Below, in pieces: positions 1 through 10,638 of a stretch of 64,000 nucleotides of DNA. The stretch comes from Psoroptes ovis (taxonomy: Eukaryota > Arthropoda > Arachnida > Sarcoptiformes > Psoroptidae). The DNA lies in NCBI GenBank assembly GCA_002943765.1, contig PQWQ01000092.1:1-64000 (forward strand), read 5' to 3'. The notes below the pieces were generated by a model, which was not told the DNA's origin, made no database searches, and saw only the letters and a list, made by a program, of their open reading frames with translations. The position numbers and the translations under genes are program-made. Each line of letters opens with the position of its first letter. Within the stretch, counting starts at the first letter, position 1.

Positions 1-1737
1 ACTTTCTATGTCTATGCTATGGCTATGCTATAGCTTTCTATGCTATGACTTTCTATGTCTATGCTATGACTTTCTATGTCTATGCTATGGCTATGCTATA
101 GCTTTCTATGCTATGACTTTCTATGTCTATGCTATGACTTTCTATGTCTATGCTATGGCTATGCTATAGCTTTCTATGCTATGACTTTCTATGTCTATGC
201 TATGACTTTCTATGTCTATGCTATGGCTATGCTATAGCTTTCTATGCTATGACTTTCTATGTCTATGCTATGACTTTCTATGTCTATGCTATGGCTATGC
301 TATAGCTTTCTATGCTATGACTTTCTATGTCTATGCTATGGCTATGCTATGCTATGCTATAGCTTTCTATGCTATGACTTTCTATGCTATGCTATGTCTA
401 TGCTATTCTATGCTATGACTTTCTATGCTATGTCTATGCTATGCTATGTCTATGCTATGCTATGACTATGGCTATGCTATGTCTATGCTATCTATGTCTA
501 TGACTTTTTCTATGTCTATGGCATGGCACTATTTTATCTTGCGGCACACCAAGTGGAATATAGGTGAGTTAGATTTCGAAATGCTATGCGGCTATGCTAT
601 GCTTTCTATGCTATGTCTATGCTATGCTATGCTATGCTTTCTATGCTTGCTATGCTATGCTATGTCTATGCTATTGCTATGTCTATTGCTTTCTATGCTA
701 TGTCTATGCTATTGCTATGTCTATTGCTTTCTATGCTATGACTTTCTATGGCTATGCTATGTCTATGCTATTGCTATGTCTATTGCTTTCTATGCTATGT
801 CTATGCTATTTTCTATGCTTTGCTATGTCTATTGCTTTCTATGCTATGCTATGTCTATTGCTATGTCTATGCTATGCTATGTCTATTGCTTTCTATGCTA
901 TGACTTTCTATGGCTATGCTATGTCTATGCTATTGCTATGTCTATTGCTTTCTATGCTATGTCTATGCTATTGCTATGTCTATTGCTTTCTATGCTATGT
1001 CTATGCTATTGCTATGTCTATTGCTTTCTATGCTATGTCTATGCTATGTCTATGCTATTGCTATGTCTATGCTATTGCTATGTCTATTGCTTTCTATGCT
1101 ATGTCTATGCTATTGCTATGTCTATTGCTTTCTATGCTATGACTTTCTATGGCTATGCTATGTCTATGCTATTGCTATGTCTATTGCTTTCTATGCTATG
1201 TCTATGCTATTGCTATGTCTATTGCTTTCTATGCTATGTCTATGCTATGGCTATGTCTATTGCTTTCTATGCTATGTCTATGCTATTGCTATGTCTATTG
1301 CTTTCTATGCTATGTCTATGCTATTGCTATGTCTATTGCTTTCTATGCTATGTCTATGCTATTGCTATGTCTATTGCTTTCTATGCTATGACTTTCTATG
1401 GCTATGCTATGTCTATGCTATTGCTATGTCTATTGCTTTCTATGCTATGTCTATGCTATTGCTATGTCTATTGCTTTCTATGCTATGACTTTCTATGGCT
1501 ATGCTATGTCTATGCTATTGCTATGTCTATTGCTTTCTATGCTATGTCTATGCTATTGCTATGTCTATTGCTTTCTATGCTATGACTTTCTATGGCTATG
1601 CTATGTCTATGCTATTGCTATGTCTATTGCTTTCTATGCTATGTCTATGCTATTGCTATGTCTATTGCTTTCTATGCTATGACTTTCTATGGCTATGGCT
1701 ATAGCTTTCTATGCTATAGTTATGCTATGTCTATGGC
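1..1737. repeat. CTATG-based satellite with higher-order repeats
   Basis: The stretch is built almost wholly from variants of CTATG joined by CTTT and CTATTG. From 1 to about 340 the larger unit is 68 bp (21+21+26 bp sub-units). From about 890 to 1700 it is 97 bp, made of two 38-bp units (beginning GTCTATGCTATTGC) and one 21-bp unit (GACTTTCTATGGCTATGCTAT); clear unit starts fall at 1398, 1495, 1592 and 1689. The absence of stop codons in the motif gives long open frames that translate only to Met/Tyr/Leu/Cys/Ser repeats, so these are not taken as genes. The array runs off the left edge. The same monomers recur at 29275-29518. Confidence 0.95.
523..583. other. Unique interruption inside the satellite
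   Basis: About 60 bp with no CTATG periodicity (GGCACTATTTTATCTTGCGG and following bases) separates the 68-bp-period part from the 97-bp-period part. It is either a remnant of older sequence or a small insertion; nothing in it is recognisable as a gene. Confidence 0.6.
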
Positions 1738-2806
1738 AAATTTTTTTTTCTTTTTTTCCTTTTCTATTTTCCTCCTTTTCTCTTTTCCTCCCCATTTTTC
1801 TTTTCCCCTTATTCTGTTTCTCACTCCTTTTTCCTTTCTCTGTCATAGAAAATTCATGGGAAAAATGCCATAGATCTATTTCGATTTTTTTCCAAAATTT
1901 CCAAAGGCTAAAATCTTTGATTTCGATGAATTTTTCCTAGAATTTTGTCGATGTATAGCCTTGAATTTTTTCATATGTTTGTCATGTAAAAATATTTCTA
2001 GATCACATAAACATCCTTTGATGAAATTGTTTAATTATAAATCATTCCCGAACAATTTGTTTACATTTTACAACAAAGATACCGACCATTTCAAATCATG
2101 AATTTCATAAATGCATAAACATCCGATAGCTAAATCGACTGATTAGTCAAAACAAAATTATTAAAACATTTTCAAAAACACAAATCATATAAAAACTCTA
2201 ATCAAACATTTCAAAAGTCGTCATATATTCAAATCAGATCATTATGACTAAAAATATAGTCAAATCATTATGACCAAAATTATTAACAAAAACAAATTTA
2301 TCAAAATGAACTTATAATCTCGTGAACAAAATAATAAACTTAAAACTTATAAAAATTATAAAAATTTTTATTTATATTTCATATGTTTCTAAGATTTTTC
2401 AAGACTATAGTCTTTGATTTCTAATTATCTAACCAGTTGATTATATAAATTGAATAATTATTGATTTTTTAATCCAATTCAAAAATTTAACCTAGTTGGG
2501 TCATTCTTTCCAGGTAGAAATAGTTTCTCGATTTTATTGAAAAAAATTTTTTTCGCGCGAACGAATTTTAATAAATTGGCGCCTCATTTTGTGGTAGGAC
2601 CTAAGAGAAACAATGTTAGCCTTTGCTTCTCCAACCTATGTTAGTACAGCATTAATCTGTTGAATGTTTCATTTTTTTTTCATTTTCGTCCTTTATGAAC
2701 GCTTTGTGTTGAGTGCTTTTGTTTTGTTTTGTTTTTTTTGTTGAAAGTTTCATTTGTGAAATTACAATTTCGAAATTAAAATCAATCAATAAATCGTCAA
2801 CTAAAA
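1738..2806. other. Intergenic, upstream of CIR1
   Basis: AT-rich non-coding DNA starting with a C/T-rich tract (1739-1850), then unique sequence. A GCGCGAACGAA patch near 2555 is the only GC-rich part. The 5' UTR and promoter of the CIR1-like gene presumably lie in the last 200-300 bp; no clear TATA box could be assigned. Confidence 0.6.
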
Positions 2807-3960
2807 ATGGGTAAAGGTTATAATAATTTTATGAGCAAAAAGCCATTCCATCCGGCATCGAAAGAAAATATTAAACGTGTATGGATGGCTGAACAACGAT
2901 CGATTGATGCAAAAAAGAAAGAAGAAGAAATGCGTTTACAATATGAAAAAGAACAAGATCTGTACAATAATCGATTATTGGTCACTGGTTCCGATTCGAA
3001 AGATAAATTATCATTGAATTTTATGTATGAAGCACCGCCAGGTGTTCGTAAAGAAAATGCTAAAGAAATCGATACCGAAGCTGAACCACAGTACAAATTT
3101 GAATGGCAACGTAATGCACCGCGTGAAAGTTTCGCTAAAAACAATATGGAAATTCGTGATCAACCATTTGGTATACAAGTAAGAAATGTTCGATGTTTAA
3201 AATGTCATAAATGGGGCCATGTAAATACTGATCGTGAATGTCCATTGTATAACGCATCATCATCATCAATGACGTCGACTGATCAATCATTGCAACAACC
3301 TGATCAAAAATCAATGTCATCCAAAAGCGGTGACCAGCAACCACCTGTTAAAATGGAACCAAATGAACTGATTGCATCGATGAAAGATGATCAAGGTTTA
3401 GCATTGAAACGATCATTATATGGAAATTATGGTCCTGAATCGATGAAAAATAATTCGCATCATGAAATGATATCAGCTACTGCCGCAACAAGTAATCCTG
3501 AACAAGAATTTCTTGAATCATTATCATCTAAACAGAAGAAATTATTACTTAAAAAATTACAATCATTAAATCGAACAACAACCAAATCAACGAAATCAGC
3601 TGATCGACGAAAACATTCGAAAAAATCGAAATCAAAAAAGAAAAAATCAAAGAAATCCAAAGGTCATCATAAATCATCAAAGGATTCATCCGAATCTTCA
3701 TCTTCATCAAACAGCGATTCAGAGGCTTCTTCAGAGTCGAAAAGTTCAACACGAAGAAATCGTAATTTCATTAATTTTCGATGCAATTAATTTGATTTAA
3801 TTAATTGATTATTTTTATCATTTCAGATAAACATCGACGACATCATCGTTCATCATCGAAAACTGATCATGGTGATCATCATCGTAAACATCGAACTGAC
3901 CATCACAATGACCATCGTGATGATCGTCATTCTAAATCAAAATCTCACAAATATCGTTGA
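2807..3960 (+). CDS. CIR1: CIR1-like transcriptional corepressor (CIR N-terminal domain)
   Basis: Two exons, 2807-3761 and 3827-3960, join in frame (phase 1) across a 65-bp GTAATT...TTTCAG intron and end at TGA 3958. The start follows AACTAAAA. Residues 1 to about 60 match the CIR N-terminal domain (GKGYNNFMSKKPFHP, then a charged helix with RVWMAEQ). At about residues 129-144 is a CCHC zinc knuckle (CLKCHKWGHVNTDREC). The C-terminal third is a Ser/Lys-rich basic tail, and exon 2 adds an RHHRSS/DHHRKH-rich end. In the family, CIR1 bridges the Notch effector CSL/RBPJ to histone deacetylase complexes and also associates with splicing factors; it is nuclear. Poly(A) signals AATAAA occur at 4069, 4110 and 4117. 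Identification is by domain and motif pattern; role in this organism is inferred. Confidence 0.88.
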
Positions 3961-4157
3961 ATTATTATCGAATGAACTTATTTTATTGATTTTGTGGGTA
4001 ATTTGGACATGTGTTTAATGACATATATGTACTGGATTATTATTGACTAAATGATACATAAATAATGGAATAAAATATGAAATATGAAGAGGTATTATTG
4101 AAAATGATGAATAAAGAATAAATATTGTGATAATAAAACGAACAATAGTCTTTAATT

Positions 4158-4457
4158 TTAATTCGAATTCGAATTCGAATCTGAATTCATTATCGAACGT
4201 TTACGTCGTCCTAAAAGAATGAAATCACCTGATTTTTTACCACCAGTTTTGATGATACTTGGAAAATGGCCACCACCACCGTACCCGTATCCACCATATC
4301 CATAATCACCATGTCCACCGCCAACGCCTAGAATAATGATATCGCCACCACGTTTACGTGCTTGTACTTGGTGATGGTGGTGGTCATTGACAATGAAGAC
4401 AATGATCAAAATGATGAATACAAATGAACGACAGCAAGTCGATTTGTTTGTGAACAT
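4158..4457 (-). CDS. Small secreted Gly-rich protein, possible neuropeptide-like precursor
   Basis: A single-exon 99-residue frame. It begins with a basic/hydrophobic signal peptide (SFVFIILIIVFIV, likely cleaved around residue 33, after VQA). An RKR site follows, then GGDIIILG and a GYGGYGYGGGG tract. The motif SGDFILLG is then framed by KK and RRKR, with a Gly directly before RRKR as in amidated peptides. The tail is a (Asn-Ser) repeat coded by GAATTC repeats. No family was recognised. It could be a cuticle-type Gly-rich peptide or a neuropeptide-like precursor; the paired dibasic sites and repeated G/S-G-D-x-I-x-L-G motif favour processing. It lies convergent to the CIR1-like gene, 197 bp from its stop. 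Confidence 0.6.
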   Translation of the reverse strand: MFTNKSTCCRSFVFIILIIVFIVNDHHHHQVQARKRGGDIIILGVGGGHGDYGYGGYGYGGGGHFPSIIKTGGKKSGDFILLGRRKRSIMNSDSNSNSN

Positions 4458-5332
4458 TTTTATAAAACTTTTGAAAAAATATCAAAGATCAATGGTTGAA
4501 TGATTGATATGAACGTAAATAATTGAAAATTTTCAAAATATTCGAAATTCGAATCGATTTAAATAGATTTTCATGGGCCTGAGATCCATTTTTGAAAAGG
4601 AAAAATTGACAAGTATCACCTTAACGAACGAAAGAGAGAGAAAACTATTGTGAGACTATAACTTATGACATAACTATTTCAAAAATATGAAAATTTTGCA
4701 ATAATTTCTTAAAGGTAATTAATTGGCAAATATTGCATGGCTATAGATTATGAATTATTTCAATGATTTTGTCATTTTCATATTAATCATTCGAATTGTT
4801 TTTGGTTTCCGTTCTCCGTGTGGTTGCCACGACCTTAAGATTTTGGAACGATTGATTGATTGATTGAGTGAAGAAGAAGAAATGAAGATTTAACATAAGA
4901 AAACAAATGTAAGTCAAATATTTTAATTCATTTCATTCATTAATTTGATCAAATCAATTATCATTATTTGTGCATTTTGTGATTGTGAATCATTCATGCT
5001 AATCGAATGTCAATTTGGTTGATTGATTCAACATCACGTGTATTTCAACACATTTTAAGTGTCACAGTTATTGTCTTGTTTTGGTGCGTGGTTACCAATG
5101 TTTGATATCAAAATATATATTGGTCAGTTTACACGTGTGATGACCAATTGTAAACCAGTTCTTTGAACTTGGCTGATATTTTCCATATTTGTTGTAGGGG
5201 ATATTGAAATGTGTGTTTTAAGGACAACAACATGTGTGATACATATGTGAAGGGCGCCTTTCGAATTTTTTTTGATATTTTGTGTGTTTTCACACTCTCT
5301 GAAAAACACGCACAATTAATTTTATTATCACA

Positions 5333-5493
5333 TGGTTACAAAGTTTTAATTCGTAGTTTTGCAATTAATTTTCGTAGTTTTCAAATTGATTTTCGTAGTT
5401 TTGAATGCAATTTTAAATTGGTGAAATTATGAAATTCAACTTGAAAACTGCGAAAATTAATTTTAAAACTCTGAATTTAAACTTGAAATCCCT
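5333..5493. mobile_element. Fold-back MITE, family 2, copy a
   Basis: The left arm (AAAGTTTTAATTCGTAGTTTT) is answered by a degenerate inverted right arm ending TTAAACTTGAAATCC. The whole 160 bp reads as one imperfect palindrome. Confidence 0.75.
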
Positions 5494-5917
5494 TTAAATT
5501 GCTCATTTATTATTATTATTATTTTTGATTATTTTGTTGCACATTTAATTAATGTTTTTTTTATATAACATTTAATATATTGTTTGTTTGTTTGATAGAT
5601 GAATGAATGATTGTTTATTCATTTAAAAAGTCATTATTTTACGACGACTGGTTCCTGGTTTCTCAAAGTCAATTTTATCGTCAATAATGATGATTTTAGC
5701 CTAATAATCATAAAATTTTGATTTATCCTTTGCTTTTGAATCTTCATTTGAATTCAATAGATTCACCTGAACACCTGTATGTGAACAAAAAAAATTGATA
5801 ATAATTTTATTTTATTTTTTATAGCCTAGGCTATAGCCTTCCACTTATTATTATTTGATTATGATTATGGTTGAGGGATTAAACGGAAATTTGATTATTT
5901 GTTTGTTTGATGGCAAT

Positions 5918-6083
5918 ACAAGGTTTTCGAAACTTTTATTTCAGAGTTTTAAAGTTGATTTTCGTAGTTTTTGAATTGAATTTCGTAATTTTGCTGTTTA
6001 AAATTACATTCAAAATTATGAAATTCAACTTGAAAATTATGAAATTGAATTTTAAAACTATGAATTAAAACTTTAAACCTTGT
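5918..6083. mobile_element. Fold-back MITE, family 2, copy b
   Basis: TACAAGGTTTTCGAAACTTT opens the left arm; the right end is AATTAAAACTTTAAACCTTG. Internal sub-repeats (TTTCGTAGTTTT, TGAAATTCAACTTG) match the other copies. Confidence 0.75.
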
Positions 6084-6237
6084 AATTTTTTTTGATTATT
6101 TTCTTCTAATTTATTGTGAGTGGTTTTTGCTTCGATCATTTGATTTGTCGATCAAATGAAAAAACATTGATAATAATCACATATATCTAATGATCTTTCA
6201 AAAAATCGATTTAGATGCATTTTTATATCAATATATT

Positions 6238-6314
6238 GAGGTGTCCGATAAGTTCTTGCCAATTTTCTCATCATTCCCTACGATATAATCGGCAAAAACT
6301 TTTCGGACAACCTT
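6238..6314. mobile_element. Mariner-end palindrome, copy 1
   Basis: GGTGTCCGATAAGTTCTTGCC pairs with GGCAAAAACTTTTCGGACAACC around a centre containing CGATATAATCGG. Confidence 0.8.
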
Positions 6315-6759
6315 TTATATCATTACATATATATATTTATATGTTTGGCACAAATCTATGTGTTTTCTATTCGATTCATTTGAGATTGAATTTTTTTTTT
6401 TTTTTTTTTGAAATTCTTAAAATAATATTCCAAAGAAATCTATAGCCTACTAATACCTAGAGCTAGATAATACCTCAAAATGAATGAATGTATTTCCGTA
6501 CAATTAATGATGAATTCAATTTGTTCCGATTCGAAAATGGTATTATAAATGCTACTAAATGTACCATTATAAATTCTAATTATAATTTACAAGGTTATAG
6601 ATTTAATTATTTGAACTGTAATTATTATTTGAATTTTTACTAATTTTTATTAATTTTTTTGGTGTATTTTTGAGTTTTGAATTTTTGAAACATGTATGCG
6701 TCCAAGATGTTTCATTTGTTGATTTGATTTGATTGATGAAAGGGTTTTATTATAAACTA

Positions 6760-6840
6760 TAGGTTTGTCCGAAAAGTTTTTGCCGATTTCCGAATGATTT
6801 TCTAGTGATATAATCGGCAAAAATTTTCCGGGCAACCTAA
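6760..6840. mobile_element. Mariner-end palindrome, copy 2
   Basis: AGGTTTGTCCGAAAAGTTTT is followed by an inverted arm ending AATTTTCCGGGCAACCTAA, with a TGATATAATCGG centre. Confidence 0.8.
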
Positions 6841-7741
6841 AGATTTTATTTTAAAAAAATATATTTTTTTGAAAAATGAAATCTATGAAATGAAAATTTC
6901 AAGCCACTAATGAGGTATAATCCTATTAATAATCATATGATGATGATGATGAAAATATTTGTTTTAAGAAAAATTTTGAAGACATTTGAGATAAACTTTC
7001 AATTAATAATTGTTTTGATTGATTGATTGATTGATCTATTTATTTATTTATGATCATTATTCAAGAATAATGAAAGTGGTTACATATATGATGATGAAAT
7101 GAATGTAAAAATTTTCAAATCTCAAAAGATTTTTAAAGATTATTCTTTATTTATTTTTCTTGTAACAAGGCCTAATTGAAGAGACCCTTATTAGGTTCAA
7201 TTAGATAGATAGACCTAAATATTGAATTATCAATATTTATTCATCTTAAGAAAATTTTCTTTAAAAAAAACATTTTTTCTTTCTTTGGTCCAATTCAATT
7301 AAATTGATTGATAATCTCCAATTTGTTCAAGTTTTCTTCTTCAGAATTTAAAAAAAAAAATCTTGGAAAAAATAAATCTAAAAATTTCCGAAATTTCAAC
7401 GAAGATTAAGACATTCCAAGTTCTTATTCTTGCACAAAATTGAACAAATTGAATTTCAAATTATATGTGTCACATGCAAACATGTGTTATGTGTAAGTGT
7501 GAATGTGTGTGTGTGAATGATATTTATTATTGTTGTGTAAAATTATTGTTATTAAACAAGTAATTGTTTCATTCTTTCAAAATAAATCTTTATTATTTCA
7601 CACTTGAAATTTTCAATTCTTATAAAAACACTCATTTATATACTTGAATTGAATTTCGAATTTGAATTAAAGAAATCTTAAGAAAAGAAGGTTTTAAATT
7701 ATTAATAAAATGATTTCGATTCTCTCCCGATCCTCATTCTA

Positions 7742-7823
7742 CTCGGTTGTCCGATAAGTTTTTGCCGATTATCTCATAATTCCCGCTGATATAATCATCA
7801 AAAATTTTTCGGACAATCTAATA
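7742..7823. mobile_element. Mariner-end palindrome, copy 3
   Basis: CGGTTGTCCGATAAGTTTTT is answered by AAAATTTTTCGGACAATCTA. The right half is more diverged than in other copies. Confidence 0.75.
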
Positions 7824-8160
7824 CAATTTATGATGAATGAATATTATGTTATTATTATTATTATTATTGTAACATGTTCACAAACGTCGGAATTTCGTTT
7901 GAATTTCTTCAGATTTCAAGTTCTTATAGATGAAAGTGGATCATTTTTTTTTTTTTTTTTAAATAAAGATTTTTATTTGAAATATTTTTCTTTATTTTTT
8001 ATTTGAATGTTTTTATTTTGTATAATTTAACATTTTTATAACATTTTATACTCGGTAAATAATAATAATAATAACAATGATAATAAAATAATTTAGTTGA
8101 ATTACTTTATTATTATTATTTGTGAAGCATGTTTTAGACATTGTGTATGTATGTGAATGT

Positions 8161-8279
8161 AGGTTTACAGTTTTAATTCATAGTTTTAAAATTAAATTTC
8201 GTAATTTTACCATTCGAAAATTACATTAAAAACTACGAAATTCAACTTTAAAATTCTGAATAAAAACTGGAAAACGCTG
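8161..8279. mobile_element. Fold-back MITE, family 2, copy c (shortened)
   Basis: It contains AGTTTTAATTCATAGTTTTA and the inverted arm ACTACGAAATTCAAC...AAAACTGG. At about 119 bp it is shorter than the usual 160 bp, lacking part of the internal repeats. Confidence 0.7.
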
Positions 8280-9102
8280 TGTGTGTGTGCAAATGATTAA
8301 TAAATATACATGAAAGTGTGTGTTTTGTGAAGCACAAATAATAATCATAATAATTGATGTGTATTGTATCATTGTATCGTATCATCATTGTTGTTGTTGA
8401 AACATGAATAAATGTTTCAATTGTTTTTTTATTATTATTTTTATTTCAACAATGTTTTCACAAAACTGTGATTGTTACAACAATAAAATGATTGAATGTG
8501 TGTGTGTGTGTGTGAAACATTCATTTTGTGAATGAATAGAAAATGATAATATTTAAATATTAAATTTCAATTCTTAAAAAAAAAATTCGGAACAAATTCA
8601 AAACAAGACGTGTTTCAAGATAATCTAGTTGAATGGGTGCCCCCCAAAAAAGAGAATATATATCATGTGAATGTTTTGTATATTCTTAATATTTCAAGTG
8701 TGTTTCAATGTTTTTTTTATTATTTTCTTAATATTTCAAGTATGTTTTTTTTGTGAAGAACAATTTGTTTAATAAGCGCTAATAATAATAATGATATATT
8801 CTTATGTGATTTAAGATTTTAAAATAATGTATCTCTTTTGTTGAGTTTGAAATTTTTTTTTCTTTTGCAAAATGTCCAAAGTAATTCTTTGAATAATCGA
8901 AAAAAAATTCTTTGTGATTTGTGTAATTTTGACAGGTTTTCCGGCGTTCACAAAAATTTGCCTTAAAATAAATAAGCATATAGGCAAATGCATTTATCCG
9001 GAACGTTGAATGTATGTGTGTATTATTAAGAAAAAAATTTGTCTTAAAAAATTTGTTTCATTCTTTGCGTAATATATATGAATATGAATTTGCTGTAAAT
9101 TA

Positions 9103-9185
9103 TTAGGTTGTCCGGAAAATTTTTTCCGGTTATATCTTGTAGAAAATCATTGAAAAATCAGTGGAAAACTTTTCGGACAACCTAA
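9103..9185. mobile_element. Mariner-end palindrome, copy 4
   Basis: TTAGGTTGTCCGGAAAATTT ... AAAACTTTTCGGACAACCTAA, 83 bp, flanked on both sides by TA, the target duplication expected of Tc1/mariner elements. Confidence 0.85.
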
Positions 9186-10638
9186 TATTTAATAATTTTT
9201 TTTTGAATAAGTGTTTTTAATAATTGTTCCGATTGTGCTTTTTTTTTCTTGTGATTTCGACAGCATCGAACTGCACTGACATTGGCAGTTTAGTTTATTG
9301 ACAGTTATTGATTTCAATCAATCAATCAATCATTGATTTTTAAGAATGTATAATAGAAAACAGAGTGCAACAGATTTACAAAATTGATGCATTTATGTAA
9401 GGAATTCATCATTGATTGAATTGAATTGAATTGATTGTTTGATCAAAAAGTTATTTTTAGTTAATTTTGAATGAATAAGTTAATTAGTTTCATTCACAAA
9501 AATATTCTTAATTAATCAAAAAAATTATTAATTAATTAATTGAATTCTCTACCAAAAAACGGAATCGAATTATCAAATATCAATAAATCATATGTTTTTT
9601 GAACATTGAACATGGTGAAACATTTTGAATGAACAAACACTTAATGCTGCCCCTGCACACACACACACTAAGACCAAAATCCGAAAATGTTCCAAGGTTC
9701 TGGTCCCCAAAATCTTCAAATCCTTCAAAACAATCTTATATGCTCCAACAATGCTGATCCCGTTGCATTATATTTAGTTTATTTTTGAGAAAATTAATTT
9801 TTTTTAATTAAAAATTTCATAATTTTTTTCAATGAAAAATTAATTTTTCAAAAATTTTAAATTTTTAAAATTTCAAATTTTTGTTTATTTGTTTGTTTAC
9901 TCAATTTGTTGTTGTTGTTAACCTTAATTTAGATTCGTTCCATTGATTTTGATAAATTTCTCGTAGAGATTTATTACGTAAATCTGTCAATTTGTTAAAG
10001 CAAAGAGAGACACAGAGAAACACAGAGGAAATCATTCTCATTGTGTTTCATGTTTGGTTTTTTTTTTGGCGCCCAATTATTGAATATATGGACGGGGCCC
10101 TGTGTTTGTTTGGAGATGGAAATTATTATTATTATTATCATTCGGTATCAAACTCCACCTTCGATTTTGGGTCTCAAGAAATTCATTTATTGTTTGACTG
10201 GTGTGTATTATTCAATCATATTTGTTTGGTTGGACCAAACAAATATGTTTCAAACCAGAACATGTTCATATATATATGAATATTTGAATGAATGAAATCA
10301 ACGCAAAATCGCATTGAATCTTTGGAAGATGTACGACACGCCGCAAAGAAATTCTTGATTCTGCGTCTTAGGTCAAACGGAAAATATAAAAATTTTCTTA
10401 TCGAAATGGTGGATATGGATGGATATATAAATTGATTTTGGCCAAAAAGGTAATTCTCTTTTTAAAAAATTCAAAAAAAATTTCACCTTTGAATTTTTGA
10501 ATTTTTGAACAAAATCAATTCTATAATCTTTAAATTCTGGTCCGATCATTAGATGCTTGGTCTGTGTTTGTTCGTCGAGTAAATTGATTCATCTTGGGGG
10601 CTTGTTCTTAATCAATTATTCAATAATTTGGTTTAAAT

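Larger units (their letters stand above)
4458..10638. other. Gene-free intergenic region with miniature elements
   Basis: About 6.2 kb with no supportable coding region. It holds four mariner-like palindromes (about 6.24, 6.76, 7.74 and 9.10 kb), three fold-back elements (5.33, 5.92 and 8.16 kb), GATT/TGAT and GTGT microsatellites and many A/T runs. Its right end should contain the promoter of the orcokinin gene. Confidence 0.7.

Noticed and set aside
425..1585. Long open frames in the satellite, reading Met/Tyr/Leu/Cys/Ser repeats
   Set aside because: Every frame of a stop-free CTATG repeat stays open; the residues simply follow the repeat and change with unit phase. No start context, homology or splice structure supports a protein.
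1..1737. CRISPR array
   Set aside because: Repeats are contiguous degenerate satellite units without unique spacers, in a eukaryotic genome.
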